Positions 36,622 to 44,663 of a stretch of DNA of 64,000 bases are shown here, in pieces. The notes under the pieces were generated by a model. The model had not been told where the DNA came from. It worked only from the letters and a program-made list of their open reading frames with translations, and did no database searches. How positions within the stretch are numbered: the stretch's first letter is position 1; each line of letters starts with the position of its first letter. Source of the stretch: Streptomyces sp. JH14 (GTDB taxonomy: Bacteria; Actinomycetota; Actinomycetes; Streptomycetales; Streptomycetaceae); contig NZ_JAJNEL010000001.1 in assembly GCF_029428675.1 (NCBI RefSeq), positions 4,836,001 to 4,900,000 of the forward strand, given 5' to 3'. A program made the translations under genes and the position numbers.

Positions 36622-36635
36622 GTGGTCCATGGACT
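36622..36635 (-). promoter_or_regulatory. weak dre-like site upstream of GH20 gene
   Basis: The near-palindrome GTGGTCCATGGACT, about 30 bases before the GH20 ATG, resembles the TGGTCT-AGACCA DasR element and the GGTCCA-type repeats of chitinase promoters. Weak alone. Confidence 0.4.
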
Positions 36636-36688
36636 GATGTGGAAAGTGGTTGGACGAATGATGCGAGGCCAGCCCCGAGAGGGTCAGG

Positions 36689-36700
36689 TGGTCCAGAGGT
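36689..36700 (-). promoter_or_regulatory. weak dre-like site upstream of GH20 gene
   Basis: TGGTCCAGAGGT agrees with 8 of 12 positions of TGGTCTAGACCA and more closely with the direct-repeat form seen in chitinase promoters. One of three such sites in 130 bases. Confidence 0.4.
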
Positions 36701-36735
36701 GACGCGCAGGCCAAGGAGCGCGCGATGGTGTGCAT

Positions 36736-36749
36736 TTGGTCTGGTCCAA
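36736..36749 (-). promoter_or_regulatory. candidate DasR (dre) site upstream of GH20 gene
   Basis: TTGGTCTGGTCCAA matches the dre core TGGTCTAGACCA at 10 of 12 positions. It is the best of three sites in the 395-base gap between nrdB and the GH20 gene, suggesting control by N-acetylglucosamine supply. Confidence 0.55.
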
Positions 36750-36918
36750 GGGGCTTGGTGAACCGATGGTGCGGCGCATGCGCAGGGGCGAAGCCGGTCC
36801 GGTCCGCGATCATATCCGTCATTTCATCGGAGGTCTCCGCGCGCACGCTGGGCCGACAGGACCCGCTGCCGCAGCAGCTGGCGGTACGGGAACGGCACGC
36901 CGAGCCACCGGAAACGGC

Positions 36919-36954
36919 GGACGCCGCACCGCCGGTGAAGGCTGTGCGGCGTCC
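36919..36954 (-). terminator. hairpin terminator after nrdAB
   Basis: An 11-base inverted repeat with a 14-base loop lies about 35 bases beyond the nrdB stop on the transcribed strand. Confidence 0.6.
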
Positions 36955-36987
36955 TGATCTCGGGATCGGGGCGAGAGCCCGGAGCGT

Positions 36988-38001
36988 CTAGAAGTCGTCG
37001 TCGAAGGCGACCGAGCCCTCCACCGCCACCTGGTACGCCGAGGGGCGGCGCTCGAAGAAGTTCGTCAGCTCCTGAACACCCTGCAACTCCATGAACGAGA
37101 ACGGGTTCTCGGAGCCGTAGACCGCCGGAAAGCCGAGCCGGGCGAGCCGCTGGTCGGCCACGCACTGCAGGTACTCGCGCATCGACTCGGTGTTCATGCC
37201 CGGCAGACCGTCGCCGCACAGGTCACGGCCGAACTGCAGCTCCGCGTCGACGGCCTCCTTCAGCATGTCGGTGACCTGCTGCCGGAGTTCGTCGTCGAAG
37301 AGGTCGGGCTCCTCCTTGCGGACGGTGTCCACGACCTCGAACGCGAAGTTCATATGCATCGTCTCGTCACGGAAGACCCAGTTGGTCCCCGTGGCGAGAC
37401 CGTGCAGCAGGCCGCGCGAGCGGAACCAGTAGACGTACGCGAACGCGCCGTAGAAGAACAGTCCCTCGATGCACGCCGCGAAGCAGATCAGGTTCAGCAG
37501 GAAGCGACGGCGGTCGGCCTTCGTCTCCAGCCGCTCGATCTTCTCGACCGAGTCCATCCACTTGAAGCAGAACTGCGCCTTCTCGCGGATGGACGGGATC
37601 TCCTCGACCGCGTCGAACGCTGCCGCGCGGTCGTCCGGGTCGGGCAGATACGTGTCGAGCAGCGTCAGATAGAACTGGACGTGCACGGCCTCCTCGAAGA
37701 GCTGCCGCGACAGATACAGCCGCGCCTCGGGGGAGTTGATGTGCTTGTACAGCGTCAGCACGAGGTTGTTCGACACGATCGAGTCGCCGGTCGCGAAGAA
37801 GGCGACGAGCCGGCCGATCATGTGCTGCTCGCCGGGGGACAGCTTGGCGAGGTCGGCCACGTCGGAGTGGAGGTCGACTTCCTCGACCGTCCAGGTGTTC
37901 TTGATCGCGTCGCGGTAGCGCTCGTAGAAGTCCGGGTAGCGCATGGGCCGCAGGGTCAGCTCGAAGCCCGGGTCGAGCAGGTTCTTCTCGGTGTTGCTCA
38001 T
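36988..38001 (-). CDS. nrdB: class I ribonucleotide reductase beta subunit
   Basis: A 337-residue radical-generating subunit of class Ia ribonucleotide reductase. The diiron and Tyr region EEAVHVQFY gives the Glu-x2-His-x3-Tyr pattern, and the second cluster of ligands is in RDETMHMNFAF. The C-terminus ends in an acidic/aromatic tail (SVAFDDDF) used to dock the alpha subunit. The ATG overlaps the nrdA stop by one base (TAATG), so the two are coupled. In S. coelicolor a third gene, nrdS, follows; none is seen here. Confidence 0.93.
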   Translation of the reverse strand: MSNTEKNLLDPGFELTLRPMRYPDFYERYRDAIKNTWTVEEVDLHSDVADLAKLSPGEQHMIGRLVAFFATGDSIVSNNLVLTLYKHINSPEARLYLSRQLFEEAVHVQFYLTLLDTYLPDPDDRAAAFDAVEEIPSIREKAQFCFKWMDSVEKIERLETKADRRRFLLNLICFAACIEGLFFYGAFAYVYWFRSRGLLHGLATGTNWVFRDETMHMNFAFEVVDTVRKEEPDLFDDELRQQVTDMLKEAVDAELQFGRDLCGDGLPGMNTESMREYLQCVADQRLARLGFPAVYGSENPFSFMELQGVQELTNFFERRPSAYQVAVEGSVAFDDDF

Positions 38002-40397
38002 TACTGGCAGGCCTCGCAGGACTCGGGGTTTTCGAGGGAGCAGGCGATCGCGTCCGCGTCGGGAGCCGCCGCCTGCTGCACGGGAAGGGGGACGGCGGCC
38101 GCGGCCCGGCCGGAGGCCGCGCGGGCGATCCGGGTCGCCGGGCGCGAGCGCAGGTAGTACGTCGTCTTCAGCCCCTGCTTCCAGGCGTACGCGTACATCG
38201 AGGAGAGCTTGCCGATCGTCGGCGTCTCCAGGAACAGGTTCAGCGACTGGCTCTGGTCGAGGAACGGCGTACGCGCCGCCGCCATGTCGATCAGTCCGCG
38301 CTGCGGGATCTCCCATGCCGTGCGGTACAACGCCCGTACGTCCTCCGGGATCCAGGCGAACCCCTGCACCGAGCCGCTCGCCTCGCGCAGTGCCTCACGG
38401 GTCCGTGCGTCCCACACGCCGAGCTTCTTCAGCTCGTCCACCAGGTACGCGTTGACCTGGAGGAACTCACCGCTGAGCGTCTCGCGCTTGAAGAGGTTGG
38501 AGACCTGGGGCTCGATGCACTCGTACACCCCGGCGATCGAGGCGATCGTGGCGGTCGGCGCGATGGCCAGCAGCAGCGAGTTGCGCATGCCGGTCTTCGC
38601 GATCCGGGCGCGCAGTGCGTCCCAGCGCTCCGGCCAGGTCAGCTCGGTGGCGTAGTGGTCGGGGTGCAGCACACCGCGGGCGGCCCGCGTCTCGGACCAG
38701 GCGGGCAGCGGTCCGGACCGCTCGGCGAGGTCGCAGGACGCCTCGTACGCGGCGAGCATGATCCGCTCGGAGATCTTCGTGGAGAGCGCGCGGGCCTCGG
38801 GGGAGTCGAACGGCAGCCGCAGCTGGAAGAAGACGTCCTGGAGCCCCATCGCCCCCAGGCCCACCGGACGCCAGCGGGCGTTGGAGCGGCCGGCCTGCTC
38901 GGTCGGGTAGAAGTTGATGTCGACGACCCGGTCGAGGAACGTCACGGCGGTACGGACGGTGGCGTCCAGCCGCTCCCAGTCGATCTCACCGTCGGCCACG
39001 AACGCCCCGAGATTGACCGAGCCGAGGTTGCAGACGGCCGTCTCGCCGTCGTCGGTGACTTCGAGGATCTCGGTGCACAGGTTCGACGAGTGGACGACGC
39101 GGCCCGGCTCGGCGGTCTGGTTCGCGGTCCGGTTGGAGGCGTCCTTGAAGGTCATCCAGCCCTGACCGGTCTGCGCGAGGGTCCGCATCATCCGGCCGTA
39201 CAGCTCACGCGCCGGCATCGACTTGCGGGCCAGGCCCTTGGCCTCGGCGGCCCGGTACGCGGCGTCGAACTCGTCGCCCCACAGGTCGACCAGCTCGGGC
39301 ACGTCGGCGGGGGAGAACAGCGACCAGTCGCCGTCCGAGTCGACCCGGCGCATGAACTCGTCCGGGATCCAGTGCGCCAGGTTGAGGTTGTGCGTACGCC
39401 GCTGGTCCTCACCCGTGTTGTCGCGCAGCTCCAGGAACTCCTCGATGTCCGCGTGCCACGTCTCCAGGTAGACGGCGGCGGCGCCCTTGCGGCGGCCGCC
39501 CTGGTTCACGGCGGCGACCGAGGCGTCGAGCGTCTTCAGGAACGGCACGATGCCGTTGGAGTGCCCGTTGGTGCCGCGGATCAGCGAACCGCGGGCGCGG
39601 ATCCGGGAGTACGAGAGACCGATGCCGCCCGCGTGCTTGGAGAGCCGGGCCACCTGGTGGTAGCGGTCGTAGATCGAGTCGAGCTCGTCCAGCGGCGAGT
39701 CCAGCAGATAGCACGAGGACATCTGCGGGTGCCGGGTACCGGAGTTGAAGAGCGTGGGGGAGGAGGGGAGGTAGTCGAGGCGGCTCATCAGGCCGTACAG
39801 CGAGGCGACCTCGTCCAGTGCGCGCTCGGAGTCGTCCTCGGCGAGGCCGGCCGCGACCCGCAGCATGAAGTGCTGCGGCGTCTCGATGACCTGGCGGGTG
39901 TGCGGGTGACGCAGCAGGTAGCGGCTGTGCAGCGTGCGCAGCCCGAAGTAGCCGAACCGGTCGTCGGCGCCGTCGGCGAGCGACCGCTCGACCAGCGCGT
40001 CGAGCCGGGCCGCGTGGAGCGCGACGAACTCGGCCGTGCGGTCCGCGATCAGACCCTCGCGGTGACCGACGGCGACCGAGGCGGAGAACGACACCGCGCC
40101 CTGACCGGCCGCCTCGTCCGCGATGGTGCGGGTCAGGAGGCGGGCGGCGAGCCGGGAGTACGCGGGGTCCTCGGCGATCAGGCCCGCGGCGGCCTCGGTG
40201 GCCAGCGAGCGCAACTCCGCCTCGTCCGAACGGGCGTTGCGGCCGCGCAGCGCGGCGGCGGCGACGCGACCAGGGTCGGTGTCGGGCAGATCGACGGTGA
40301 GGTCGGTCAGGGTCCGCAGCAGTGCGGTCCCGGGTCCGTCGTTCGTGGTTCCCGCGGACTCGGCGACTGAAGCCGGATCGGCTGGCGCGATGGTCAC
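38001..40397 (-). CDS. nrdA: class I ribonucleotide reductase alpha subunit
   Basis: A 798-residue catalytic subunit converting ribonucleoside diphosphates to deoxy forms. Visible hallmarks include SPTLFNSGTRHPQMSSCYLL with an active-site Cys, HSSNLCTEI with the radical Cys, AVCNLGSVNL, and IAPTATIASIAG. The C-terminal redox pair is in ESCEACQ. GTG 40397 has GAGGGAGAG about nine bases upstream. The mRNA leader holds a cobalamin riboswitch, so this oxygen-dependent enzyme should be switched off when coenzyme B12 can support the class II reductase. Confidence 0.93.
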   Translation of the reverse strand: MTIAPADPASVAESAGTTNDGPGTALLRTLTDLTVDLPDTDPGRVAAAALRGRNARSDEAELRSLATEAAAGLIAEDPAYSRLAARLLTRTIADEAAGQGAVSFSASVAVGHREGLIADRTAEFVALHAARLDALVERSLADGADDRFGYFGLRTLHSRYLLRHPHTRQVIETPQHFMLRVAAGLAEDDSERALDEVASLYGLMSRLDYLPSSPTLFNSGTRHPQMSSCYLLDSPLDELDSIYDRYHQVARLSKHAGGIGLSYSRIRARGSLIRGTNGHSNGIVPFLKTLDASVAAVNQGGRRKGAAAVYLETWHADIEEFLELRDNTGEDQRRTHNLNLAHWIPDEFMRRVDSDGDWSLFSPADVPELVDLWGDEFDAAYRAAEAKGLARKSMPARELYGRMMRTLAQTGQGWMTFKDASNRTANQTAEPGRVVHSSNLCTEILEVTDDGETAVCNLGSVNLGAFVADGEIDWERLDATVRTAVTFLDRVVDINFYPTEQAGRSNARWRPVGLGAMGLQDVFFQLRLPFDSPEARALSTKISERIMLAAYEASCDLAERSGPLPAWSETRAARGVLHPDHYATELTWPERWDALRARIAKTGMRNSLLLAIAPTATIASIAGVYECIEPQVSNLFKRETLSGEFLQVNAYLVDELKKLGVWDARTREALREASGSVQGFAWIPEDVRALYRTAWEIPQRGLIDMAAARTPFLDQSQSLNLFLETPTIGKLSSMYAYAWKQGLKTTYYLRSRPATRIARAASGRAAAAVPLPVQQAAAPDADAIACSLENPESCEACQ

Positions 40398-40479
40398 GTG
40401 GTGCTCTCCCTCGCTCGGCTCGGGGCCGGCGGGGGCGGGGGCAGCCGGGCAGAGGGGTGGCCCGGAGAAGGAGGGCAGC

Positions 40480-40660
40480 GCTCTGTGCGGCGTCCACCGG
40501 CCCAACCGCGAGGCCCGGACGTCTGGGCGTCCGGATCGGTCGAGCCGGACGCGCTGTCGGCAGGTCCTCGGACTTTCAGGGTGCGCAAAAGTGCACCGAA
40601 CACACCGTTGCGGGACAGTTCCGGATTCGCACCGGATTTCCCTGCGGCGACAGCGAGCAC
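40480..40660 (-). ncRNA. cobalamin (B12) riboswitch in nrdAB leader
   Basis: On the minus strand the leader contains the B12-box (around 40605-40640: AATCCGGTGCGAATCCGG then GAACTGTCCCGCAACGG) and, further on, AGTCCGAGGACCTGCCGAC (around 40555-40578), the other invariant element. Ends are approximate. S. coelicolor nrdABS is known to be controlled by a B12 riboswitch. Confidence 0.88.
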
Positions 40661-40666
40661 GAGCAT

Positions 40667-40704
40667 ACATGTGGGGGCCGCCTGATGAGGCGGCCCCCAC
40701 ATGT
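40667..40704 (-). terminator. hairpin terminator after GNAT gene
   Basis: A perfect 16-base inverted repeat with a six-base loop lies 15 bases after the GNAT stop and just before the riboswitch, insulating nrdAB. Confidence 0.85.
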
Positions 40705-40718
40705 TGTGTCGTACGGCC

Positions 40719-41219
40719 TCAGAGGCTCAGGCTGTATGTGAGCAGCGGAAGGCCCGGAACTGCCTCCCAGTCGCGCTCCGGAGTCCTGACGAAGCCGAGA
40801 CGGCGGTAGATCCGGTGTGCCCCGTGCATGTCCGGCGTCGTCGACAGGACGAGCCGCGCGATGCCCTCCGTGCCGCGTGCCCGGTCGATACAGGCCCGAA
40901 CGAGCGCCTCGCCGGTGCCGAGGCCGCGCGCCTCCCGAGCGACGGCGAGCATCCGGAATTCGGCCTCGTCGGGGCCGGCGATATCCGCCCACGGGTTGCC
41001 GGGCGATACGTAGGTGACGCCGCCCAGCAGCTGTCCGTCGGCGCCGGCCGCGACCAGCACTTCGGCTTCGACGGCGCGGCGGGGGACGTCCCGGAGCAGT
41101 TCGAGATACGGGTCGTCGGCGCCGAAGTGGAGCAGGCCGTCGTCGAGGTACGCGTGTGCGGTGATCTCACCGAGGGGGCGGTGTTCGGTGGGGGCGACGG
41201 GCCTGATGGAGATGTCCAT
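40719..41219 (-). CDS. GNAT-family N-acetyltransferase
   Basis: A 166-residue acetyl-CoA-dependent acetyltransferase. The acyl-CoA loop is in EFRMLAVAREARGLGTGEALV (a RGLGTG variant of the Q/RxxGxG/A motif) and the C-terminal motif RIYRRLGFVRTPERDW closes the fold. The substrate is not predictable. It is a single gene between the symporter terminator and the nrdAB riboswitch. ATG 41219 starts at the conserved IRPVAPTEHR segment. Confidence 0.85.
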   Translation of the reverse strand: MDISIRPVAPTEHRPLGEITAHAYLDDGLLHFGADDPYLELLRDVPRRAVEAEVLVAAGADGQLLGGVTYVSPGNPWADIAGPDEAEFRMLAVAREARGLGTGEALVRACIDRARGTEGIARLVLSTTPDMHGAHRIYRRLGFVRTPERDWEAVPGLPLLTYSLSL

Positions 41220-41385
41220 GGGCGGCAGTGTGCCGCACGGGGTGCGGGGGCGGGCAACGGGTTTCCGGCGGAGCCCGGGGCCGCGTCGTCCTCGATGTGC
41301 CGATCGGACCGGTTCCCGGGCAGGACGCGGCCCGCCCGGCGGGAGCCGGACGGGCCGCATCCTGGCAGGTCGGCGCCAGGGCCGC

Positions 41386-41428
41386 TCGTTCGGATCATGC
41401 TGGGCTCGATCCAGCCCGATCCGAACGA
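41386..41428 (-). terminator. hairpin terminator after the symporter gene
   Basis: An 11-base inverted repeat (TCGTTCGGATC...GATCCGAACGA) encloses a smaller CTGG/CCAG stem; it lies beyond the mctP stop on the minus strand. Confidence 0.75.
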
Positions 41429-41433
41429 AGCCG

Positions 41434-43089
41434 CTAGTTGGCCGACGGGCTCGCGTCGGGGGAGGTGGCCGGCTCGGGCCTGGCCGACGGAAGCTCGACC
41501 TTCACGCCCGGGTCGCCCGCGTCCGCCGTGTAGTCCGCCGGCGACGTCTCGTCGATTCCGGCCGGCGCCTTCACCGCGTTCAGGACGAACGTCAGCACCA
41601 CCGTCACCACGACGTTCAGCACGAACGCGGTCAGACCGATGTAGCCGATCTCGCCGATGCCCGGGATCTCCTTCGAGGACCCGCCGAAGTGCGCCTGGGT
41701 CGGGCTCGCCACGCCGTACGCGGCGAGCGTCCCGTACGCCATGCCGACCGCCCAGCCGGCGAGCAGCGCCCAGCGGTGGAACCACCGGGTGAACAGGCCG
41801 CCGACCAGTGCCGGGAACGTCTGCAGGATCCAGATCCCGCCCAACAGCTGGAAGTTGATCGCGACCGTCTTGTCCATCGTGAGGACGAAGACGAGCGCAC
41901 CGACCTTCACCAGCAGCGACACCAGCTTGGAGACCTTCGTCTCCTGGGCCGGCGTCGCGTCGGGCTTGATGAAGTCCTTGTAGATGTTCCGGGTGAAGAG
42001 GTTCGCCGCGGCGATCGACATGATCGCGGCGGGCACCAGCGCGCCGATACCAATCGCGGCGAACGCGACGCCCGCGAACCAGTCGGGGAACATGTTCTCG
42101 AACAGCTGCGGGATGGCCAGCTGCCCGTTCTGCACCTTGACCCCGGCGGCGATCGCCATGAAGCCGAGCAGCGCCAGCAGGCCCAGCATCAGCGAGTACA
42201 GCGGCAGGATCGTGGTGTTGCGCCGGATCACGTTACGGCTGCGGCTGGAGAGCGTCGCCGTGATCGAGTGCGGGTACATGAAGAGCGCGAGCGCCGAACC
42301 CAGGGCCAGGGTGGCGTAGCCCCATTGGCCCGGATCGGCCGGCGCGAGGGCGCCGCGCGGCTTGCCCGTTGCGGGGTTGGTCTGCGAGAACGCCTCGCCG
42401 GCCTTCGCGAAGATGTCGTCGAAGCCGCCCAGCTTGATCGGGATGTAGATGATCGCCACCGCGATGACCAGGTAGATCAGGCCGTCCTTGACGAACGCGA
42501 TCAGTGCGGGGGCCCGCAGCCCGGAGGAGTAGGTGTACGCGGCGAGCACCGCGAACGCGATCAGCAGCGGCAGGTCCTTGACGAACCAGTTGGTGTTCTC
42601 GCCGCCGCCGACGCCCATCACGTCGAGCACCGCCTGGATGCCGACGAGCTGAAGCGCGATGTACGGCATCGTGGCGAGGATGCCGGTGACGGCGACGGCC
42701 AGCGACAGCCCCTTCGACCCGAAGCGGCCGCGGACGAAGTCCGAGGTGGTGACGTACCCGTGCTTGTGCGACACCGACCAGAGCCGCGGCAGGAAGGTGA
42801 AGATCAGCGGGTACACGAGAATGGTGTACGGCACCGCGAAGAACCCTGCCGCGCCGGCCGCGTAGATCGCGGCGGGGACGGCGACGAAGGTGTACGCGGT
42901 GTACAGGTCGCCGCCGAGCAGGAACCAGGTGACCCAGGTGCCGAACGACCGTCCGCCCAGCCCCCATTCGTCGAGGCTGGCCTCGTTCTCGGCCTTGCGC
43001 CAGCGCGCGGCCATGAAGCCGATGACCGTGACGGCCAGGAAGAAGAAGATGAAGACGCCGAGTGCGACGCCGTTCACGCCGTCCTTCAT
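41434..43089 (-). CDS. mctP: sodium:solute symporter, monocarboxylate permease MctP-type
   Basis: A 551-residue SSS-family transporter with about 13 membrane helices; sodium-coupled uptake of pyruvate, lactate or acetate is the known role of MctP/ActP-type members. Family landmarks are FLLGGDLYTAYTFVAVPAAIYA, GHKYVTTSDF-like HGYVTTSDFVRGRFGS and GIGALVPAAIMSIAAANLFTRNIYKDF. The C-terminal 50 residues are acidic, Pro/Ser-rich and cytoplasmic. Its ATG overlaps the stop of the DUF3311 gene (ATGA). Confidence 0.85.
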   Translation of the reverse strand: MKDGVNGVALGVFIFFFLAVTVIGFMAARWRKAENEASLDEWGLGGRSFGTWVTWFLLGGDLYTAYTFVAVPAAIYAAGAAGFFAVPYTILVYPLIFTFLPRLWSVSHKHGYVTTSDFVRGRFGSKGLSLAVAVTGILATMPYIALQLVGIQAVLDVMGVGGGENTNWFVKDLPLLIAFAVLAAYTYSSGLRAPALIAFVKDGLIYLVIAVAIIYIPIKLGGFDDIFAKAGEAFSQTNPATGKPRGALAPADPGQWGYATLALGSALALFMYPHSITATLSSRSRNVIRRNTTILPLYSLMLGLLALLGFMAIAAGVKVQNGQLAIPQLFENMFPDWFAGVAFAAIGIGALVPAAIMSIAAANLFTRNIYKDFIKPDATPAQETKVSKLVSLLVKVGALVFVLTMDKTVAINFQLLGGIWILQTFPALVGGLFTRWFHRWALLAGWAVGMAYGTLAAYGVASPTQAHFGGSSKEIPGIGEIGYIGLTAFVLNVVVTVVLTFVLNAVKAPAGIDETSPADYTADAGDPGVKVELPSARPEPATSPDASPSAN

Positions 43090-43340
43090 GCGGACGCACC
43101 CCCCTTGCGGGAGCGCTGGTCACGCTGCCACAGCTTGTACGCGACCATCGTGAGCGCGGTGGAAAGCAGTACCCAGAGCATCTGGTACCAGTAGAAGAAC
43201 GGAATGCCGATGAAGGCAGGGTCCACCTTCGCGTACGAGCTCACCCAGAGCATCGCCACGAAAGGCGCGATGAGGCAGAGGGCGATGACCACTCTGACGG
43301 GGGTGACCGTTGGTGGTCTTGTATCTGTTTCTTCTGGCAT
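43086..43340 (-). CDS. DUF3311 small membrane protein, partner of the symporter
   Basis: An 84-residue protein with two membrane helices (VVIALCLIAPFVAMLWVSSY and FFYWYQMLWVLLSTALTMVAY) and a basic C-terminus. DUF3311 proteins occur directly before SSS monocarboxylate transporters and are probably an accessory subunit, as YjcH is for ActP. ATG 43340 was chosen; an in-frame ATG at 43367 would add nine residues without a better ribosome site. Coupled to mctP by an ATGA overlap. Confidence 0.8.
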   Translation of the reverse strand: MPEETDTRPPTVTPVRVVIALCLIAPFVAMLWVSSYAKVDPAFIGIPFFYWYQMLWVLLSTALTMVAYKLWQRDQRSRKGGASA

Positions 43341-43586
43341 GTGGCGACTCCGTCCCTCGCTGACCACCTGTTGTAATGCGCAGGAAATCTAGGGGAGAGA
43401 TCCGGCCAGCGTCACCCCCTGTCCGCATTTCGGTCCGGCAACGGTCTGCCGGGACCGGCGAGGGGAGGGCCGTCCGGTGGTCCGACTCCTGATGGTCCGT
43501 CCCTGTTCGGACAGGCTTCGCGTCGGCAACGGCCTTTCGGCGGAGGGTCGTCCGGCCGACGTCCGGTCAGGAGCCGGGGCCCGGAG
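43341..43586. other. intergenic region upstream of the DUF3311-mctP operon
   Basis: No gene was seen. It contains an imperfect hairpin around 43432-43458 and two GGTCCG repeats around 43480-43500 that only faintly recall dre elements. Confidence 0.5.
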
Positions 43587-44357
43587 TCAGTCGGTCGGCC
43601 GCTTCAGGCGCGCCACGAACTTGTAGCGGTCGCCGCGGTACACCGACCGCACCCACTCGACGGGTTCACCGTGTCCGTCCAGGGAATGACGGGAGAGCAT
43701 CAGCATCGGCAGGCCCACGTCCGTACCGAGCAGCCCGGCCTCGCGCGGGGTGGCGAGGGAGGTCTCGATGGTCTCCTCGGCCTCGGCCAGCCGCACGTCG
43801 TACACCTCGGCCAGCGCGGTGTAGAGCGAGGTGTACTTCACGAGTGAACGGCGCAGCGCCGGGAAGCGCTTGGCCGAGAGATGGGTGGTCTCGATGGCCA
43901 TGGGTTCGCCGCTGGCCAGACGCAGTCGCTCGATCCGCAGCACCCGGCCGCCCGCGGTGATGTCGAGCAGCCCGGCCAGGGTGTCGTCGGCCGTGACGTA
44001 GCCGATGTCGAGCAGCTGGGAGGTCGGCTCCAGGCCCTGGGCGCGCATGTCCTCGGTGTACGACGTCAGTTGCAGGGCCTGTGAGACCTTCGGCTTGGCG
44101 ACGAACGTGCCCTTGCCCTGGATGCGTTCCAGCCGGCCTTCGACGACCAGTTCCTGGAGTGCCTGCCGCACGGTGGTGCGCGAGGTGTCGAACTCGGCGG
44201 CCAGGGTCCGCTCCGGCGGCACCGGGGTGCCGGGCGGCATGGTGTCCGTCATGTCGAGAAGATGGCGCTTGAGGCGGTAGTACTTGGGCACCCGCGCCGT
44301 ACGCGTGGCCGCGCCCGTGCCGCTCCCGTTGTCCGAACTGCCCCCGTCGGCACCCAT
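43587..44357 (-). CDS. dasR: GntR/HutC-family global regulator DasR
   Basis: A 256-residue GntR-family repressor controlling amino-sugar use and development. The DNA-binding domain contains PPERTLAAEFDTSRTTVRQALQELV; the effector domain (UTRA fold, HutC type), which binds glucosamine-6-phosphate-like ligands in S. coelicolor, includes QALQLTSYTEDM and the late EWVRSVYRGDRYKFVARL. ATG 44357 gives nearly the length of S. coelicolor DasR (254). A GTG at 44393 has a stronger ribosome site (GGAGGA) and would add 12 residues. It is divergent from dasA across a gap with dre sites. Confidence 0.93.
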   Translation of the reverse strand: MGADGGSSDNGSGTGAATRTARVPKYYRLKRHLLDMTDTMPPGTPVPPERTLAAEFDTSRTTVRQALQELVVEGRLERIQGKGTFVAKPKVSQALQLTSYTEDMRAQGLEPTSQLLDIGYVTADDTLAGLLDITAGGRVLRIERLRLASGEPMAIETTHLSAKRFPALRRSLVKYTSLYTALAEVYDVRLAEAEETIETSLATPREAGLLGTDVGLPMLMLSRHSLDGHGEPVEWVRSVYRGDRYKFVARLKRPTD

Positions 44358-44514
44358 GGCCCGCCTTCCCGACTGCTGTGCTGCTGCCGTCACCGGCTCC
44401 TCCGTCTGTAGCGGCTCACATGGTGGCACGGTCCGGTCACGGCTCGTCGCCCTCCCTCAGGTGTCGGTCCTATAACGGACGCGAGTGCACTTCTTATACA
44501 CCCTTGACACCCCT

Positions 44515-44530
44515 AAAGGTCTAGGCCAAG
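44515..44530 (+). promoter_or_regulatory. DasR site (dre) 1 upstream of dasA
   Basis: AAAGGTCTAGGCCAAG matches the 16-base dre consensus ACTGGTCTAGACCACT at 11 positions, with the TCTAG centre kept. Confidence 0.7.
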
Positions 44531-44539
44531 CTCCCGGGT

Positions 44540-44555
44540 ACTGGTCTAAACCATT
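44540..44555 (+). promoter_or_regulatory. DasR site (dre) 2 upstream of dasA
   Basis: ACTGGTCTAAACCATT matches the dre consensus at 14 of 16 positions. S. coelicolor dasA likewise has two dre sites. The surrounding gap between dasR and dasA shows no gene. Confidence 0.85.
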
Positions 44556-44663
44556 AAAGACCAGGTCCCAGCCCCACGGGCAGTACCCGTCGTATGCGGT
44601 TGTGCGACGGTCGGCGATCTCGGGTGGTGGGGGGAATTCTCTTGCATCCCTGAGGAGGGTGTC

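Noticed and set aside
36642..36655. Fourth dre-like sequence AGTGGTTGGACGAA before the GH20 gene
   Set aside because: Too few matches to the TGGTCTAGACCA core to separate it from chance.
41014..43194. 726-codon plus-strand frame opposite mctP
   Set aside because: Arg/His/Asp/Gly-rich shadow of the symporter gene on the other strand.
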